Shown: positions 11,271-23,170 of the stretch, in pieces
Position numbering within the stretch: position 1 is the stretch's first letter
Layout of the letters: the number at the start of each line of letters is the position of its first letter
NCBI GenBank assembly: GCA_021234155.1
Contig: JAJEKV010000008.1
Location: 8,396,445-8,460,444, forward strand
Source of the DNA: Isoetes taiwanensis
Lineage: Eukaryota; Streptophyta; Lycopodiopsida; Isoetales; Isoetaceae
Direction: 5' to 3'
Length of the DNA stretch: 64,000 nucleotides
Position numbers and translations under genes: made by a program
Notes under the pieces: generated by a model
Seen by the model: the letters and a program-made list of their open reading frames with translations, nothing else
Told to the model about the DNA's origin: nothing
The model's database searches: none

Positions 11271-12649
11271 ATACAGGAACTGTACTGATACAAGAAGCAA
11301 CTTGAGGTGGGGTGGGGTGAGACGTTGATAGCCTTTATGTTCTAGGTCCTCATGCATTCAAGACGTTTATATCTTCTATCCTTTGTCACTATCTTAACTT
11401 TATAACTCTACAAGAAAGGGGGTTGATACATTATTGGCTTTGTTACAAATGAGTGCTTCATACCTAACAATTGGTATATACTGAATAAATAATGCCTTCA
11501 CGTGGTATGTTCAAGTCTGCATTTAAATGAGGGTCCATGCAATGTGCATGGTCAATTTCACACTAGGATTCTCTTATATCGTGTCGTCATGAATATATCG
11601 TAATTGAATGTCATAAGAAGACTGAGTCTTGTCGTTGCCGCCATAGGTACTGAGTTTTGCGAGCCTCTTCTTGGTCCATGTACAATTCATAAACAAAACA
11701 AAACAACACAAAACAAAACCCCACGTTCAAACCATTAATAAGCCCCGACACATAAAATGACCTAACAAGAACCATGAAAACGAAACGACAACAAGAAAAC
11801 ATGAAAACACATTCTCGGGCCACCGTAGGGCAACCCTCCGTGCGCAGCACCTTGTTTCTTATTGTTTTAAGTAGCTAGCTATGATACTCTTATAACTATG
11901 GTTAATTCATACCAATGGAAGAGCTATATTCCATGTCTTAGACATTTGCCAAAATATGCATACTGGCACTTTGTGCCTTTTTCATTAACAACTTTAGCAG
12001 CATCCGACTTAAAACTCCAGTTGCTAAAAGTGTTAATAAGTTGTGTGAAATTTGCCAAATGCCTCAACACTTTAACAAGGAAAGAACGACGGATTTATGT
12101 TTATATTCCTGTTTGTAGACGACATTTATGTTAGTGGTGAAAGTGCTCTAGGAATGAGGATATTGCTTGAATCAACCGTGTCATCATATACCACGTTCTC
12201 AAGGAATCTACCCACATGAATGAAAGACTCTTGGGTCAATTCTGACATTGTTAAAGTAACCCGCACGCACACCATATCAAGCTCCCTAAAGCATTGGCTA
12301 AAGGGAACTCATAACAACTTTAGCAATTGCTTACATTAATTGCTTATATGTGAATCAATTTGGTTATCCTTGTGAGATAGCACTATCCCCTTCGACATAT
12401 AGTTGTGCTAGATTTTGAATGAGCAAAAGTAGATTCCATTTTCAATAACCTAGCCTGGTTCATTGTTACATAAAAAATGTGCCATGTGGCATTAAGCAGC
12501 CTGTTTAAATAATTGCAATGGTGTCAATTATAATGTGAGGCTATTTTTTTGAGGTCGCATCAGTCCTTAAATGAAGGTAACTGGCTTATATATATTCTAT
12601 CACCAAAAATTTGTAGTATCTCCAATGTCTTAGATTTAAACATTTTCAA

Positions 12650-12669
12650 TAGATAGATAGATAGATAGA
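12650..12669. repeat. GATA microsatellite
   Basis: Five tandem GATA/ATAG units, conserved at the equivalent place in the second segment copy (near 27131-27151). Confidence 0.85.
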
Positions 12670-13193
12670 AATTTTAACGTTCCTCTTTAGGACACATTGA
12701 AACAATCTCTAAATGGCAGGACAATGTAAGACATATTCAATATCCATATAAATCATACACATTACCATCATCTGCAAATCCTCGCTCTAGCTAAATTCCG
12801 ATGGATAGTGCTATCTTAGCCATTCAAATTTAAATTAGTTAAATGCACGGGATGGCCTCCTCCCCTCATTCCTTAAAGAAAATTTAAAGTCATAACACCA
12901 GAATCTTGACGAGTAAAAAGCAATCTCCTAACCATTATCTAGATGCATGTACACCTGTACCACATACTATCAACGTTGAGTTATATGTGAAATCTGGGCT
13001 ATAAGCAAACAAATCTTTTGCATACGACCAACGAACAAATTAAACAAACATTTCTATACATCCTTGCCTATTACATGTAGCTAAAGCCCAAAGAACGAAT
13101 AACCAAACAATTATGACACAAGTTTTTGCCCTTTAGATATTCTCAAACTAAATCCATTATCTTTTATTAATTATGAACTTATGCCTATTAAAA

Positions 13194-13221
13194 GCCCAGC
13201 TATGCTGGGCACTTTTTCTAG
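13194..13221 (+). mobile_element. Helitron 3' terminus
   Basis: GCCCAGC-TAT-GCTGGGC forms a 7-bp hairpin, followed 7 bases later by CTAG (13218-13221) and then T. A GC hairpin just before a CTRR end that abuts T is the Helitron 3' signature. It lies about 100 bp upstream of the P450 exon, so it may have landed in a P450 intron. I could not place the 5' end, and no Rep/helicase frame was seen. Confidence 0.65.
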
Positions 13222-13317
13222 TGATACTATGTTGTTGAAATATATATTTTATCTAATTCCTAAACCCTTTTTTAACTTCATTCTCCTAATTTTTCTCCTT
13301 TTTTTGTGAAGGATATT

Positions 13318-13800
13318 ATAATGGAAGGCAAAGACCCAGGGGCTACGTCCTTGAATGGGCTCTTGTAGAGCTAATCACAAATCCACTGGTGATGGAAAAG
13401 GCCCAAAACGAATTAGATAACATACTGGGAAACAAAAGGTAAGTTGAAGAAGAAGACATAACCAATTTGGAGTATGTGCAGGCAATTGTGAAGAGAACAA
13501 TAAGACCATCCACCTTTAGCCTTTCTCCCTCATGCATGTGGCCCCGATAAGGATGGTAATGTGGGCAACTACCACATTCCCAAAGGCACCTATGTGTTGA
13601 CAAATATTTGGCAAATAGGCTGTGATCCTAAGGCTTGGGAAATTCCAAATATCTTTAATCCCGACAGGTTTATTGGCAATAAATAGATGTTAAAGGAAGG
13701 GACTTCTACATTATCCCCTTTGGTTCTGGTAGAAGAATATGTCCTTGCATGCCCTTTGGACTCTATATATTGCATATAATTCTAGCCCATTTGCTCCATA
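13318..13800 (+). pseudogene. Cytochrome P450 remnant, C-terminal exon (copy 1)
   Basis: Plus-strand remains of the haem-binding half of a microsomal plant P450 monooxygenase. In order: a degenerate I-helix (DIIMEGKDPGAT), then EWALVELITNPLVMEKAQNE and LDNILGNKR, VEEEDITNLEYVQAIV, a K-helix region where the ExxR glutamate is replaced, NYHIPKGTYVLTNIW-like sequence, FNPDRFIGN, and the haem loop PFGSGRRICPCM with the ligand cysteine kept. Several stops and frame changes interrupt it, and the N-terminal half is absent. The style matches plant A-type CYPs, but I do not assign a family. Confidence 0.85.
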
Positions 13801-14230
13801 CCTTCAACTAGTTACTGCTGGGGAACTAGACATGAGTGATGTATTTAGCACATCTGTCCACCTTAAACAACCCCTGCACGCCTTTGCTACCCCTCATTAC
13901 ATTTTCTTAGATTTTATCTATTGTTTAAATTTGGTTTTTCCGATCTAGAGGAAAATTTTTTAGATTTTTTTTTAAGTTAGTTTTCTAAGGTTATGGGGTT
14001 TTTTTTGCTAGCGGAAAATTTTCACGGTGTTCCAAAAATCGGGCCTTGCCCTTTACCACGAAATTCAATTATGGTGTCTCTTATCCATCCCTAATTTTTT
14101 GGCGGCAGGAGCATGACATGGAAGATCTGAGCTATGCTTTCGGCATGGAAGACACGGTTGGCATTACAATACAGGCCATTATAGCCCTAATTGTGATCGG
14201 CGTAGATGATTCTGACCTCTAGACATGACG

Positions 14231-16295
14231 CAATCTTGAGTGTGCATTTTAGCTTGCATGCTAATTTCATTTCCAGAAGCTGAAGAGAAAAAAATTTCTA
14301 GAGCACACAGAGCAATGGAGGCTAGAAATCTATGCGAGGCTCATCGAGTTGTGAGGAGAAGAAGAATCAAAGGAGCAGCAGAGGCAGAAAACTACCGATG
14401 GGGCGAGCTCATACAGCACACTGACCTAATGCTCAACGTTCTTTCTATGCTCCCAAGTTTACAAAGCGGCCCAATTCCGATTGGTCCGTTTGAGATGGAA
14501 CGCAGCGGCGCTCCACTCCCCATTTCGCATCTCTGGCTGTACCTAAATTCCCCGTAAAACCTCATGGTTCGTTTTCATTTCTCAGGCGGACTAGGCACTT
14601 GCCATGTTCTTTATAAGCTCCAACGCCGGGCCTTGTTGCTTTTTTTTCAAAATGCCAAAGAGAATTGACCCCGCAGCGGCCTAATCTTCGTGTCCCGGTG
14701 TTTGATCCACGCAAGGCATCCCTTATATCACGAATCGACATGCCTCCAAACAGGAGGATTGATGAAAGAGTCGAACTTTCTTGGTTTGAGAAAATGATTG
14801 AAATTCTGTCATAGTCACAGTTGGTCCCTCGCCCCGATCCCTTCTCGGGATCCCAAAACAACTTCAAAGCCTGGTTATGCGTTTTTAAGCATGGTGAGCG
14901 AGCTCATTCGGGTGTATAATTCACTTGGAAAATGTTGGAGGAAGGTTAAAGGTTATGGGTTCAAGTTGATGGACGTTAAGCCTTGCGCCTTGTGAGAGGA
15001 AATTGTGCTTACTTTCTTGCAAGGAGCCATGATTGGCTCCACATTCTGGTTTATAATGCCGACAATCGATGAAATTACTATGGAAGAAGGCTGGATTCCT
15101 ACTTGAATTTAACATGCGGGTGAGCTTTGTGGTGCGGCCTAATTTATTCTCATTGCAGGGGAAGCCGCCATGTGTGACGGATTCAAAAGGATGAAGAACC
15201 TAGCAAAGAAAGAAGAAGAAAGTGATTATAGTGATTATGATGATGATGATGGATATTATGACGATGAACCGGAGTATGAAAAAGGTGAAAAGACTCTACC
15301 TTGGTGATTTGGGAGAGGGAGTTTGAGGATAGTCTTTGGAGATTGGAAAGAGGTTGCCGGGATGCCTCGGAAATGTGGGCCGTAAATGTACTCAAATGTG
15401 GACCGTAAGTACTTCCCCGGATGAGAATTTGTGGCGCGGTGTAAACTTGGTGTTTTTGCAGCTTGAAAGGTGGAAGGTAATTGTCTCGCAACCTTGATAA
15501 TGGGGTCATTGGACTGTCTGCCTCCATTGCCCAAAAAGATTGGACAGAAGATGTATGAGGATGTCTTCGTGCTGGACCTAATATGAGCAGGTACTTATGA
15601 ATCTCTTTTTTTTTTTTTATAAATAATATGTTTGCAGCCTATTGGTGATGAGGTAGAGGATTCGTGAATTAGATTTTGTTGGTGCATTGGGCCTAGAAAT
15701 TCCATTTGGCGCATAGCTTCTTAGAGCTTGGTTTACACCTGTGATAAAATCAGTTCATGGACGTCGAATTTACAGATTATGGGGAATTCCAATGCCATGC
15801 TACTTTCCTAGCTAATTTTGTATTGTTTTTGCGTGGACTTTGCTGCTTGCATTTACTGTTCTAGTGAAATTCTGAGGCTATATTAGTCAAGCATATATCT
15901 TAGCAATCCACCAAATCAATGAAGTAAGTGTTCCAATGTGTACGTTCAATTCAGATTGTTTTTGGTCTTGTGAACATTCAGTACCTTGTTCTATGGTGTG
16001 GCACATGCTCAAAATAGAGAATGTGCTGAACAGCACATGCAGGAGAGTTTTGCAAAAAATCCAGCAGAATTTATGTCCGCAGTTGCAAGGATCGGAGCAG
16101 AAATAGAGGAATATACTGTATCGTTCCATTCTAGGTTTTTCCAGGCAAGATCACTCTGTTTTGATGCTATTTCATTCTTTGAAAGTGTGGAACTAAACTC
16201 GATTATTGTTTTCTCTGCCGATAAAGGGATTTTAGGTTCTTGCTTTGCTGGAATTTTTGGATAATAAGAACCTAGTTGTAGATTACCCTCGTTGT
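14231..16295. other. Unique DNA without a recognised gene
   Basis: Two weak open stretches occur. One is at 14274-14557 on the plus strand, basic then hydrophobic, preceded by a plausible acceptor (TTTCCAG). The other is a 45-codon acidic frame around 15171-15306 (repeats of SDYSDYDDDD). Neither matches a family I know and neither has clear gene structure. Confidence 0.4.
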
Positions 16296-17536
16296 TTATG
16301 CTGAGAAAGCAGAGTTACTAGAGCTCTGTAGCAGCGGCCTTCGGAGATGACAACTCGATATTTTGGCCCTTGGTAAATGACAAATGTGTTTTCCTTTATA
16401 TATTACGTCGAATACTGGAGGATTATCGTCTGATTTTTGGACATACTTTATTGCTTGGCATCCAGTCTCTTTCCTCGAATTTCTTAAATGATAATAGCTT
16501 CTGATACACATATATAAATATGAGGGCAACATAAGGTTTCCATGTCAACCTGAAGAATCCATAGAAATTCAGAAAATGGCATGAGATTTTTTTTACCTGG
16601 GATGTTTTGATCCAAATATGTCCTTTTGGATCATATTTTCTCCAACTATATCCATCTTCCAGATGAGACTCATTTTCTTGATCTGAGTTTGTCAGCCCCG
16701 AGGATGGCTTTCTGTAACAAGGAAAGCAAAGAATTATAACTTTGAAACAAACAATGCATGTTTATTGTGAAGATCTAGAAACTGAATGAGAGAGTTACAA
16801 AAGCAGAACTAACATTGTCTACAGACGATTTTCTCTACAAACTCAATAAGATAGTTACAAACACTAATTATGGACAACTGTGCATGCTAACCATGGCAGG
16901 GCTGATGAGATGAGATGTCAGGATGCAGAAAACATTACTACATAGCCATAGACATCGCTAAATAATAAATATCTTGAAGGCTACTGGCAAATAGGGGATC
17001 TGGATGTGCTTTATTAATATTGTAAATATGGGATCTGGATGTGCTTTATTAATATTGTAAATATTTCTAGATATGGCATGCTAGCAGAACAGAAGTCAGA
17101 CTGCAAAGGACCCTCAAATCTGGACATTACAGGTGAATAGTGTATTATTTAGAAACAAGGGACGTACTAAGTTGTTTTGCACTGTTCTTTCTTTACCTTT
17201 TCTTGGAGGGGCAGCATTCAGAAGCTTCCAGAGCATTTCTTTCTTCAACCGTAGTAGAGCCTTGGATATCCTCAGGGGAGGATTCCCCTTGAAGCTTCAT
17301 TCCATCTTTTTGGACATTATCCTCTTATCTGTTACTAGATCTTGTTCTTTACATACAGTGGCTTAGATCCTCTTAACAGAAATGGAATTGAAAAGGGCTA
17401 TTAACTTGTCGATGCTAGACACCATGGCGGCTGCAGCTCCAACAAAATGCTGCCTCATGGCCAGTGCATCTGCAGAATCTGGATCAAACAGGAAGCTAGC
17501 AGGCAATTCTCTCAGTTTCTCATCGAACTTCTTCAT
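16296..17536 (-). pseudogene. Group III WRKY transcription factor pseudogene, three exons
   Basis: WRKY proteins bind W-box DNA in stress-response promoters. Exon 1 (17197-17536) encodes an N-terminal helix-rich part (MKKFDEKLRELPASF). Exon 2 (16597-16711) begins after a strong acceptor, joins exon 1 in phase, and encodes LEDGYSWRKY. Exon 3 (16296-16500) encodes the zinc-finger part with SYYHLRNSRKETGCQ, KSDDNPPVFDVIYKGKH and ICH. The intron after the Pro-Arg codons sits at the place conserved in group III genes. An extra base follows WRKY, so the GQK that should follow is lost, although the shifted frame still reads QKDIFGSKHPR. The first zinc cysteine is also lost, and exon 1 has a stop. 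The gene is therefore dead, but not long dead. Confidence 0.88.
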
Positions 17537-18319
17537 TCATCCCTGCCTAATTTCTCTTCTCAAGTCCTCTTCATTCTTCACCATTTCATGTCCTTTCTGC
17601 ATGCTGGACCTTCAATTTCTACTGTATGTTTGACAACAGATGAATCTGCGGATGTGCGTAAGCAAGATAATTTGATAAGGTTTCAGATAAGGGAAACTAG
17701 GCCACGAAATGGCCTGCAAACTTCCATGTTTCCCGATGTCTGAATGTTACATGTTTTCCACCTTGTAGGGCCATTAGTAGGCGTGTTTATTTTAGATTCA
17801 TTGGGACTGTTTTGCCAATATGACTTGGCCTGCAACAAATACCAGGGGGTCCATCTGCTTTGCCATCAAGCCAGGGAGCCCAACAAACTTACCTGAAGGT
17901 ACAAATTTCTTTTAACAGTGTTCCTTCCTGTTGTCTAATTCATTGATGTTCTGTTCCAATCCGTCTTTCGGCTTTGCATACTTGATGGGACAAGGCAATT
18001 GCCAAGTATTTTTTCTTTAAGATAGGTTGCTAAGAGCAAAGGTAATGGGCATGTATTGGGTTTCCAAGACTGTCGTCCTTAAAATAAATAAAAGTTAGAT
18101 GTATTTAACCATTTATGCTATTTTGACCTCATCTAGTATGATATTTATTTGTGAGCTAGCATCTAGACAAAAACTGGTTTTCTCTAGTTTAGGCATACTA
18201 TCATTTCACCACAACGTAAAGTTTGGGTAAGCAATTTTGCCCCCACTGCGAATCCCATCCCGACACGTGGACTAAACCCGAATGCTACTGGTCTTCCTGC
18301 GCCAAATGTTTACTTGCAT
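17537..18319. other. Intergenic DNA between WRKY pseudogene and DNA transposon 1
   Basis: No coding region or repeat recognised. It probably includes the former promoter side of the WRKY gene. The last four bases (18320-18323, TCCG) form the left target duplication of transposon 1. Confidence 0.4.
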
Positions 18320-18323
18320 TCCG

Positions 18324-18350
18324 GGGTGTTTTTTTAATCGAGGTGTACAA
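18324..18350 (+). repeat. Left terminal inverted repeat of transposon 1
   Basis: 27 bp starting GGGTGTTTTTTTAAT and ending GAGGTGTACAA; it pairs with 25541-25567. A further shared block, AGCACGTCA, lies a few bases inside each end. Confidence 0.85.
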
Positions 18351-18655
18351 TTGAGCACGTCACATGATGTCGCGACATGGGGTGCTGATCGGGTGCTGAT
18401 TACCCTTCTACTGCCCTTCACGTGCCCTTCACCCAATTTCCCTCACCCGCCAAATTTTCACCCGCCATGGATCCGAGCTTCCGGAACGGTTGATCATCAA
18501 TTTCTTGCTGAGATGCGGTCGATTTGCTAGCCATGTCATCAATCCCGATTATGCTGGTGCTTGATTCCTTTTTCGAATTTGGAATTGGCGGCCTTATTTT
18601 CCTTTTTCTTGTTTCGAATTGCTTTCTGATTCTTTTCAGATGTTTTCAAACTCGG

Positions 18656-21600
18656 ATGGATTGGGAAGGCGCTTTTGTTTCTTCCATTTCAAAGCTTGGT
18701 TCTAGCTTTGATCCTAAAGATCTGCTATCCAGTTTGCACTATCTTCAAGAACAATCTCGGCCGGTTTAGCTTGTGTTCTCGCATAGCAGGAACAATTCAT
18801 TTTGACAGCCCCTCTGGCGATGATGCATTCGGAAGAAATTGTTGGAGAATATGAAGGAAACATTCATCTCCATGGCATGCAAGGTTTGCATGCCCAATTC
18901 ATTAATGTCTTATACTATTTTTCTAATGTGCTTGCTGTATTCTCACTTTTCAGATGCTTTTGAGGTTCATAGGACAGTGGATCCCACAGAAATACAGTTC
19001 AAAGGAAATGAACCTTATGACTTTAATTGGGCAGAAGATGATCTTCATTATTTTGGTGCTGATTATGCATATAATGTAGGTGCTTCAAAAGAAAATACAA
19101 ACACTCAATCCGTTACTGGTATGGAGTTCTTTTCTATTGTTTGCTTGAATTCATATTGAAGAAGAATAGACTTCATAATTTTCTTTTTATTTTTGCTTTG
19201 CCATTGTGCGTAATGTGAGCTTCAAGTCCAACATGAGCGGGTGCAAAGCACTCTTGAAACAAAGTTAGTTGGTTTTTTCTTGAGCGTCATGCTATCTCGG
19301 TGTAATATTCTAAATCGGTGTTACTTGTACATATCATGCGGATCAGCATACTTCTTGCAAAGAAGATTTAATGACATCTATAGGAATATCGGTGCACTTA
19401 AAAAAGAAAACAAAGAAAGAGCACGAAAAGAGGGCAAGGGAAGCTGATGCAGAATCTGAGAGTATCAAGTATCAAAAACCATTGTCAGAAATGACGAACC
19501 ATAATGGATTGACTAAAAGAAGAAAACAACAATTGTCTAAGAAGATTGCTAACTATGCTAATGAGGTATGTCATAGGAACTTCGAAAAAAGATAGGAAAA
19601 GAGGTGCTTCGGGGTCTTTGCTAAAAAGTACTTACCAGTGGGAAGTTTTAAAATTAAAGGAAGTAGCAACAATGACTCAGATAGTAGATAATTTGAGGAA
19701 TTCCTTGTCCAAACATAAGCTTGACAGATCCACAGATGTGCTTAGAGCAAGGAACTCTGCCATAGTGTTTGTTGTTGACAGTGGGACAAACTGCTTGGGA
19801 ACTTCCAAATGTTTGAACTTAAATAGAAGGTATGTGGCAACAGCAGTACGTAGGAGAGTAGCAGCTGAAATTGGAGATGGACCCTGGTCAATATTCAAGA
19901 GGAAAAGCAGGTTTGATAAGCTTAGTAGGAAGGAACAAGCAGTAGTTACAGATTTTTGGACAATTCACTCTCGAGTTTCACCATGCAAGAAGCATGTGAT
20001 AAAGATTTGGGAAGCCCCAGGTAAAAAGTACCTGCATCCTCTACATTTTTTGGAAGAAACTGAGGTGTGTGATTTGATTTGCTAGTTGCTTTGTTATTGC
20101 TTAAAAAGGTATTGATTGCATTTTTATTTTTTTTTTACATCAGTGTGCATTCTATGAAAGGTTTAGAAGGGAAAATCCAAAATTCGAGATCTCATTCTCA
20201 GCTTTCCATGCATTGAAGCCTCCATTTGTGAGGAAAGTGAAGGACAGGGAAACATGTTGTTGTGTGTACCACATGAGACTAGACTTGGTTAGACAAGCAC
20301 TGAACAAGATAAGGTTAGATGCAAAATCCATGGTGCTGAATGCACTTGTACATGTGTTGTATGTGGTCCTGGACCAACATGTCAAGCACGTGATATGACA
20401 TATAAATCTACAAGCGACATGTGGAGGTCATTGGTTTGTACTAAAGATATTGCAGATGAGTGGCATGACCATAAAATGCCTGCTATTGTCATGTCAGAAT
20501 TGTGGCCCATCAAATTTACCCGTGTGTCCAAAAAGAACTAAGCGGGGGTTTAAGGCACATGATTGACTTGGAAGACTTTTGATCTGATGAGTGTCTTTTA
20601 TGACTTTTTATGTTTGAAATGTTAATTGCTTACCTATTTTTCTTTTGCAGGTTTATGAATCATTAAATGAACCTGATGGCAAAGGTGGTTTCATAGTGAC
20701 ACCAAAACCTGTTGTGAAGCTTGTGTACAAGTCAACTTCAACAGCAGATGTTTTAACAAATGCCAAGCAAGTCTTGAAAGAGTTCATCCCCCATAACTAT
20801 GAGGCTAGGTGGCGGGGCTACCACGGTTTAGGCGGTGCTTAGCCACTTTTCCCAGAGACAACATAGTGTCGGTTATTGACTTTCTTTGAGAACTACACAT
20901 TCAAGATACAGCAGGAGATTCAAAGTTTACATTGGAGAAATGACCAATGCACCATATTGGTGCACATATCATACAGGCATGCTACTCCAGAAGAGGTTGT
21001 GGCTGAGGACGAGAAATTTGATTGTAGCACTGAAAGACATATTATCAAAGAGACACATTTTTATATTTCAGATGATAGAGAGCATGACACTTTGTTTGTG
21101 CAACATTGCCTTAAGAAGCATGCTGATCTACTAGCCAACAAAGGTTTTAAATATAACAATCATGTTATGTGGTCTGATGGATGTGCACGTCAATTCAAAG
21201 GTGCAAGAACTTTTTTCTTTCTTGGCAGATTTTATAAAAATATGGGAATTCCTATCCATTGGAACTATTTTGGTTCTTACCATGGAAAAGGTACATACCA
21301 GCTTAATGAATATTAGATATTCTTGTTTGAACAACACCAACTTATTGGGCATGTTTATTATGTAGGTGAGCATGATGGTGCTGGTGCTGTTCTAAAGAGA
21401 GCACTCACTCATGAGATGTTAAAAAGAAATTCTAAACCATTAAGAGACACTCATGATGTTGTTATGTTCTGTAGAAAACACTTCAAAGATTCTGAGAAAT
21501 GCAGGTACTGAAACTGTGTAATGGTGCTGACTTGGTGCTGATTTAGTGCTGTTCTTTCTAAAATAGCTTCTTGTTTTCTATTTTGACAGATATTTTTGGG

Positions 21601-22343
21601 AAATTGGAAAATATGAAGTTTGCAGAGATGAGATGTTTGATTGTGCAACACTTACAGGGTCAAGTAAGTTCCATAGCATCAGACCAGTGAATTGCAAGGA
21701 TCCCACCCAGGTTGCACATATGAATTATTCATGCTTTTGCCACTATCTACTGGCCGGGTAAATCTGATAAATGCATGAACAAAGACAGGGATAGGCACTT
21801 GGATTTTTTCAAATTAAGGCCAGTGTTGATGAAGAGGAACTTGTAGATGGGCCAATTGTATGAAGGGGATGCGAGAATGGAAATCGATATCATAGATGTT
21901 GGAGAGAACTTTGCAAAGGGTTGCTCCAAAGCAGATAACAAGGAGAAAGTGGATTTCTATATCTTGAGATGTCTGAAGTTAAACATGTAATTGAGAAGGC
22001 TTACAAAGATCCTTGGGGCCAAAAGTTTGGAAGGAGGGAGGTGGTTGTGGACCGTAAGTTTTATAAATATATAGAAACGAAAGCGTATGAACTTCTTAGG
22101 TTTGAACCAGTTGTAGTGTGTCTGACCATTTAGTAGTGGCATGTAATTTTGACATGAAAGACTTAGGTGGCAACATTTTTGAGTTGGAAACTGATGTGCA
22201 TGAACACATTCTTGAAAGTCTACAAACACAATCTACTGTCCTTGCTCAATGTGATGTTGCAAGCAACAGTAAGCCAGAACCAAAGAGCAAGCAACAGTTA
22301 GTTAGCAAGTCAGGAGGCAGAAAAGAGGAGGCAAAGCAGCAGT
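18656..22343 (+). pseudogene. DDE-like transposase gene of transposon 1, about nine exons, lightly broken
   Basis: Exons inferred from splice sites with consistent phase: 18656-18763, 18790-18883, 18954-19118, 19363-19565, 19639-20064, 20144-about 20540, 20651-21290, 21366-21504, 21590 onward. Domains in order: acidic N-terminus; basic helix (KKKTKKEHEKRAREAD); a block with FWTIHSRVSPCKKHV; FEISFSAFHALKPPFV; two Cys clusters (ECTCTCVVC, SCQNCG) likely to bind zinc; then an RNase-H-like core with VIDF, ENYTFK, SDDREHDTLFVQHC, WSDGCARQFKG, and HGKG followed across an intron by EHDGAGAVLKRA. Such D-containing motifs are typical of cut-and-paste transposases and of an uncharacterised protein family found in plants and animals. 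There are about three frameshifts (Cys region, before ENYTF) and a stop near 20840, so this copy is probably inactive. Confidence 0.75.
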
Positions 22344-22684
22344 AAGCCAGCACCAAGGAAGTCAGTGAAGTTAGTGAACAAGAAAAGACCAAAGAAGCAA
22401 GGACCAAAAAAGTCAGGGTGTGAAAAAAAGCAGGAGGCAAGCAGCTCATTGACCAAGCAGAAAACAGGAAGAAAACAAGGTGACATTGGAGAAAAAAAAC
22501 CTGCAAATAGCAAAAAACAAAACACCAGTAAATAACAGCAAGAAATACTATTCATTCATTCACATTGACTCACAATTCAATCACTCATAGAACTTAAACT
22601 TCATGAAACTTGAAAGCATGTAAATTTAAAAGCATGAAAACAGCAATGCAATTTTGATTATAAACTTGACAGTGAACAGGAAAT

Positions 22685-23062
22685 ATGAATAATTGTGAAC
22701 TTATTATCTTATTGCAACAATTCAAAGTAGAAACTTCTAAATTACAACAATTGAAATTAGAAACTCAAATTGCAATTGCAATTCAATACTCAAATTGCAA
22801 TTCAATACTCAAATGTGCAATTCAATACTCAAATTCAATACTCAATTCAATACTCAATACTCTTGAGTATTGAGTATTGAATTGAGTATTGAATTTGAGT
22901 ATTGAAATACCAGTTAATTCAATACTCTAATTGCAATTGCAATTCAATACTCAAATTTGCATACTCAAATTCAATACTCAATACTCAATACCAGTTAATT
23001 CAATACTCTAATTGCAATTGCAATTCAATACTCAAATTGCAAACTCAAAATTGCAAAAGTTT
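22685..23062. repeat. CAATACTCAA-rich repeat with a perfect 42-bp palindrome
   Basis: Irregular repeats of TTCAATACTCAA and its complement fill the gap between the two convergent genes of transposon 1. Positions 22821-22862 and 22865-22906 are perfect reverse complements separated by TT, so the DNA or its transcript can form a near-continuous hairpin. Confidence 0.9.
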
Positions 23063-23170
23063 AATATATTATCGAATACAAAAAAGGTTAGATACACAAA
23101 ATTTCTTCCATTACACGAGTTTTCTGGAGATTACTTTATTTTCAAAATTTCTAAGTTCATAAACAGCAGA

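Larger units (their letters stand above)
11092..14230. repeat. 3.14-kb duplicated segment, copy 1
   Basis: Matches 25573-28710 almost base for base at a constant offset of about 14481, with only scattered substitutions and small indels (roughly 98-99 percent by eye). Both copies share exact outer limits: they begin CAGTTCTGACAG and end GACCTCTAGACATGACG. The segment carries exon 1 of the unknown gene, a Helitron 3' end and a P450 remnant. Confidence 0.95.

Noticed and set aside
12090-12140. Short FVDDIYVSG stretch resembling a copia reverse-transcriptase YVDD site
   Set aside because: Only about ten residues fit and no neighbouring RT motifs are visible in either segment copy.
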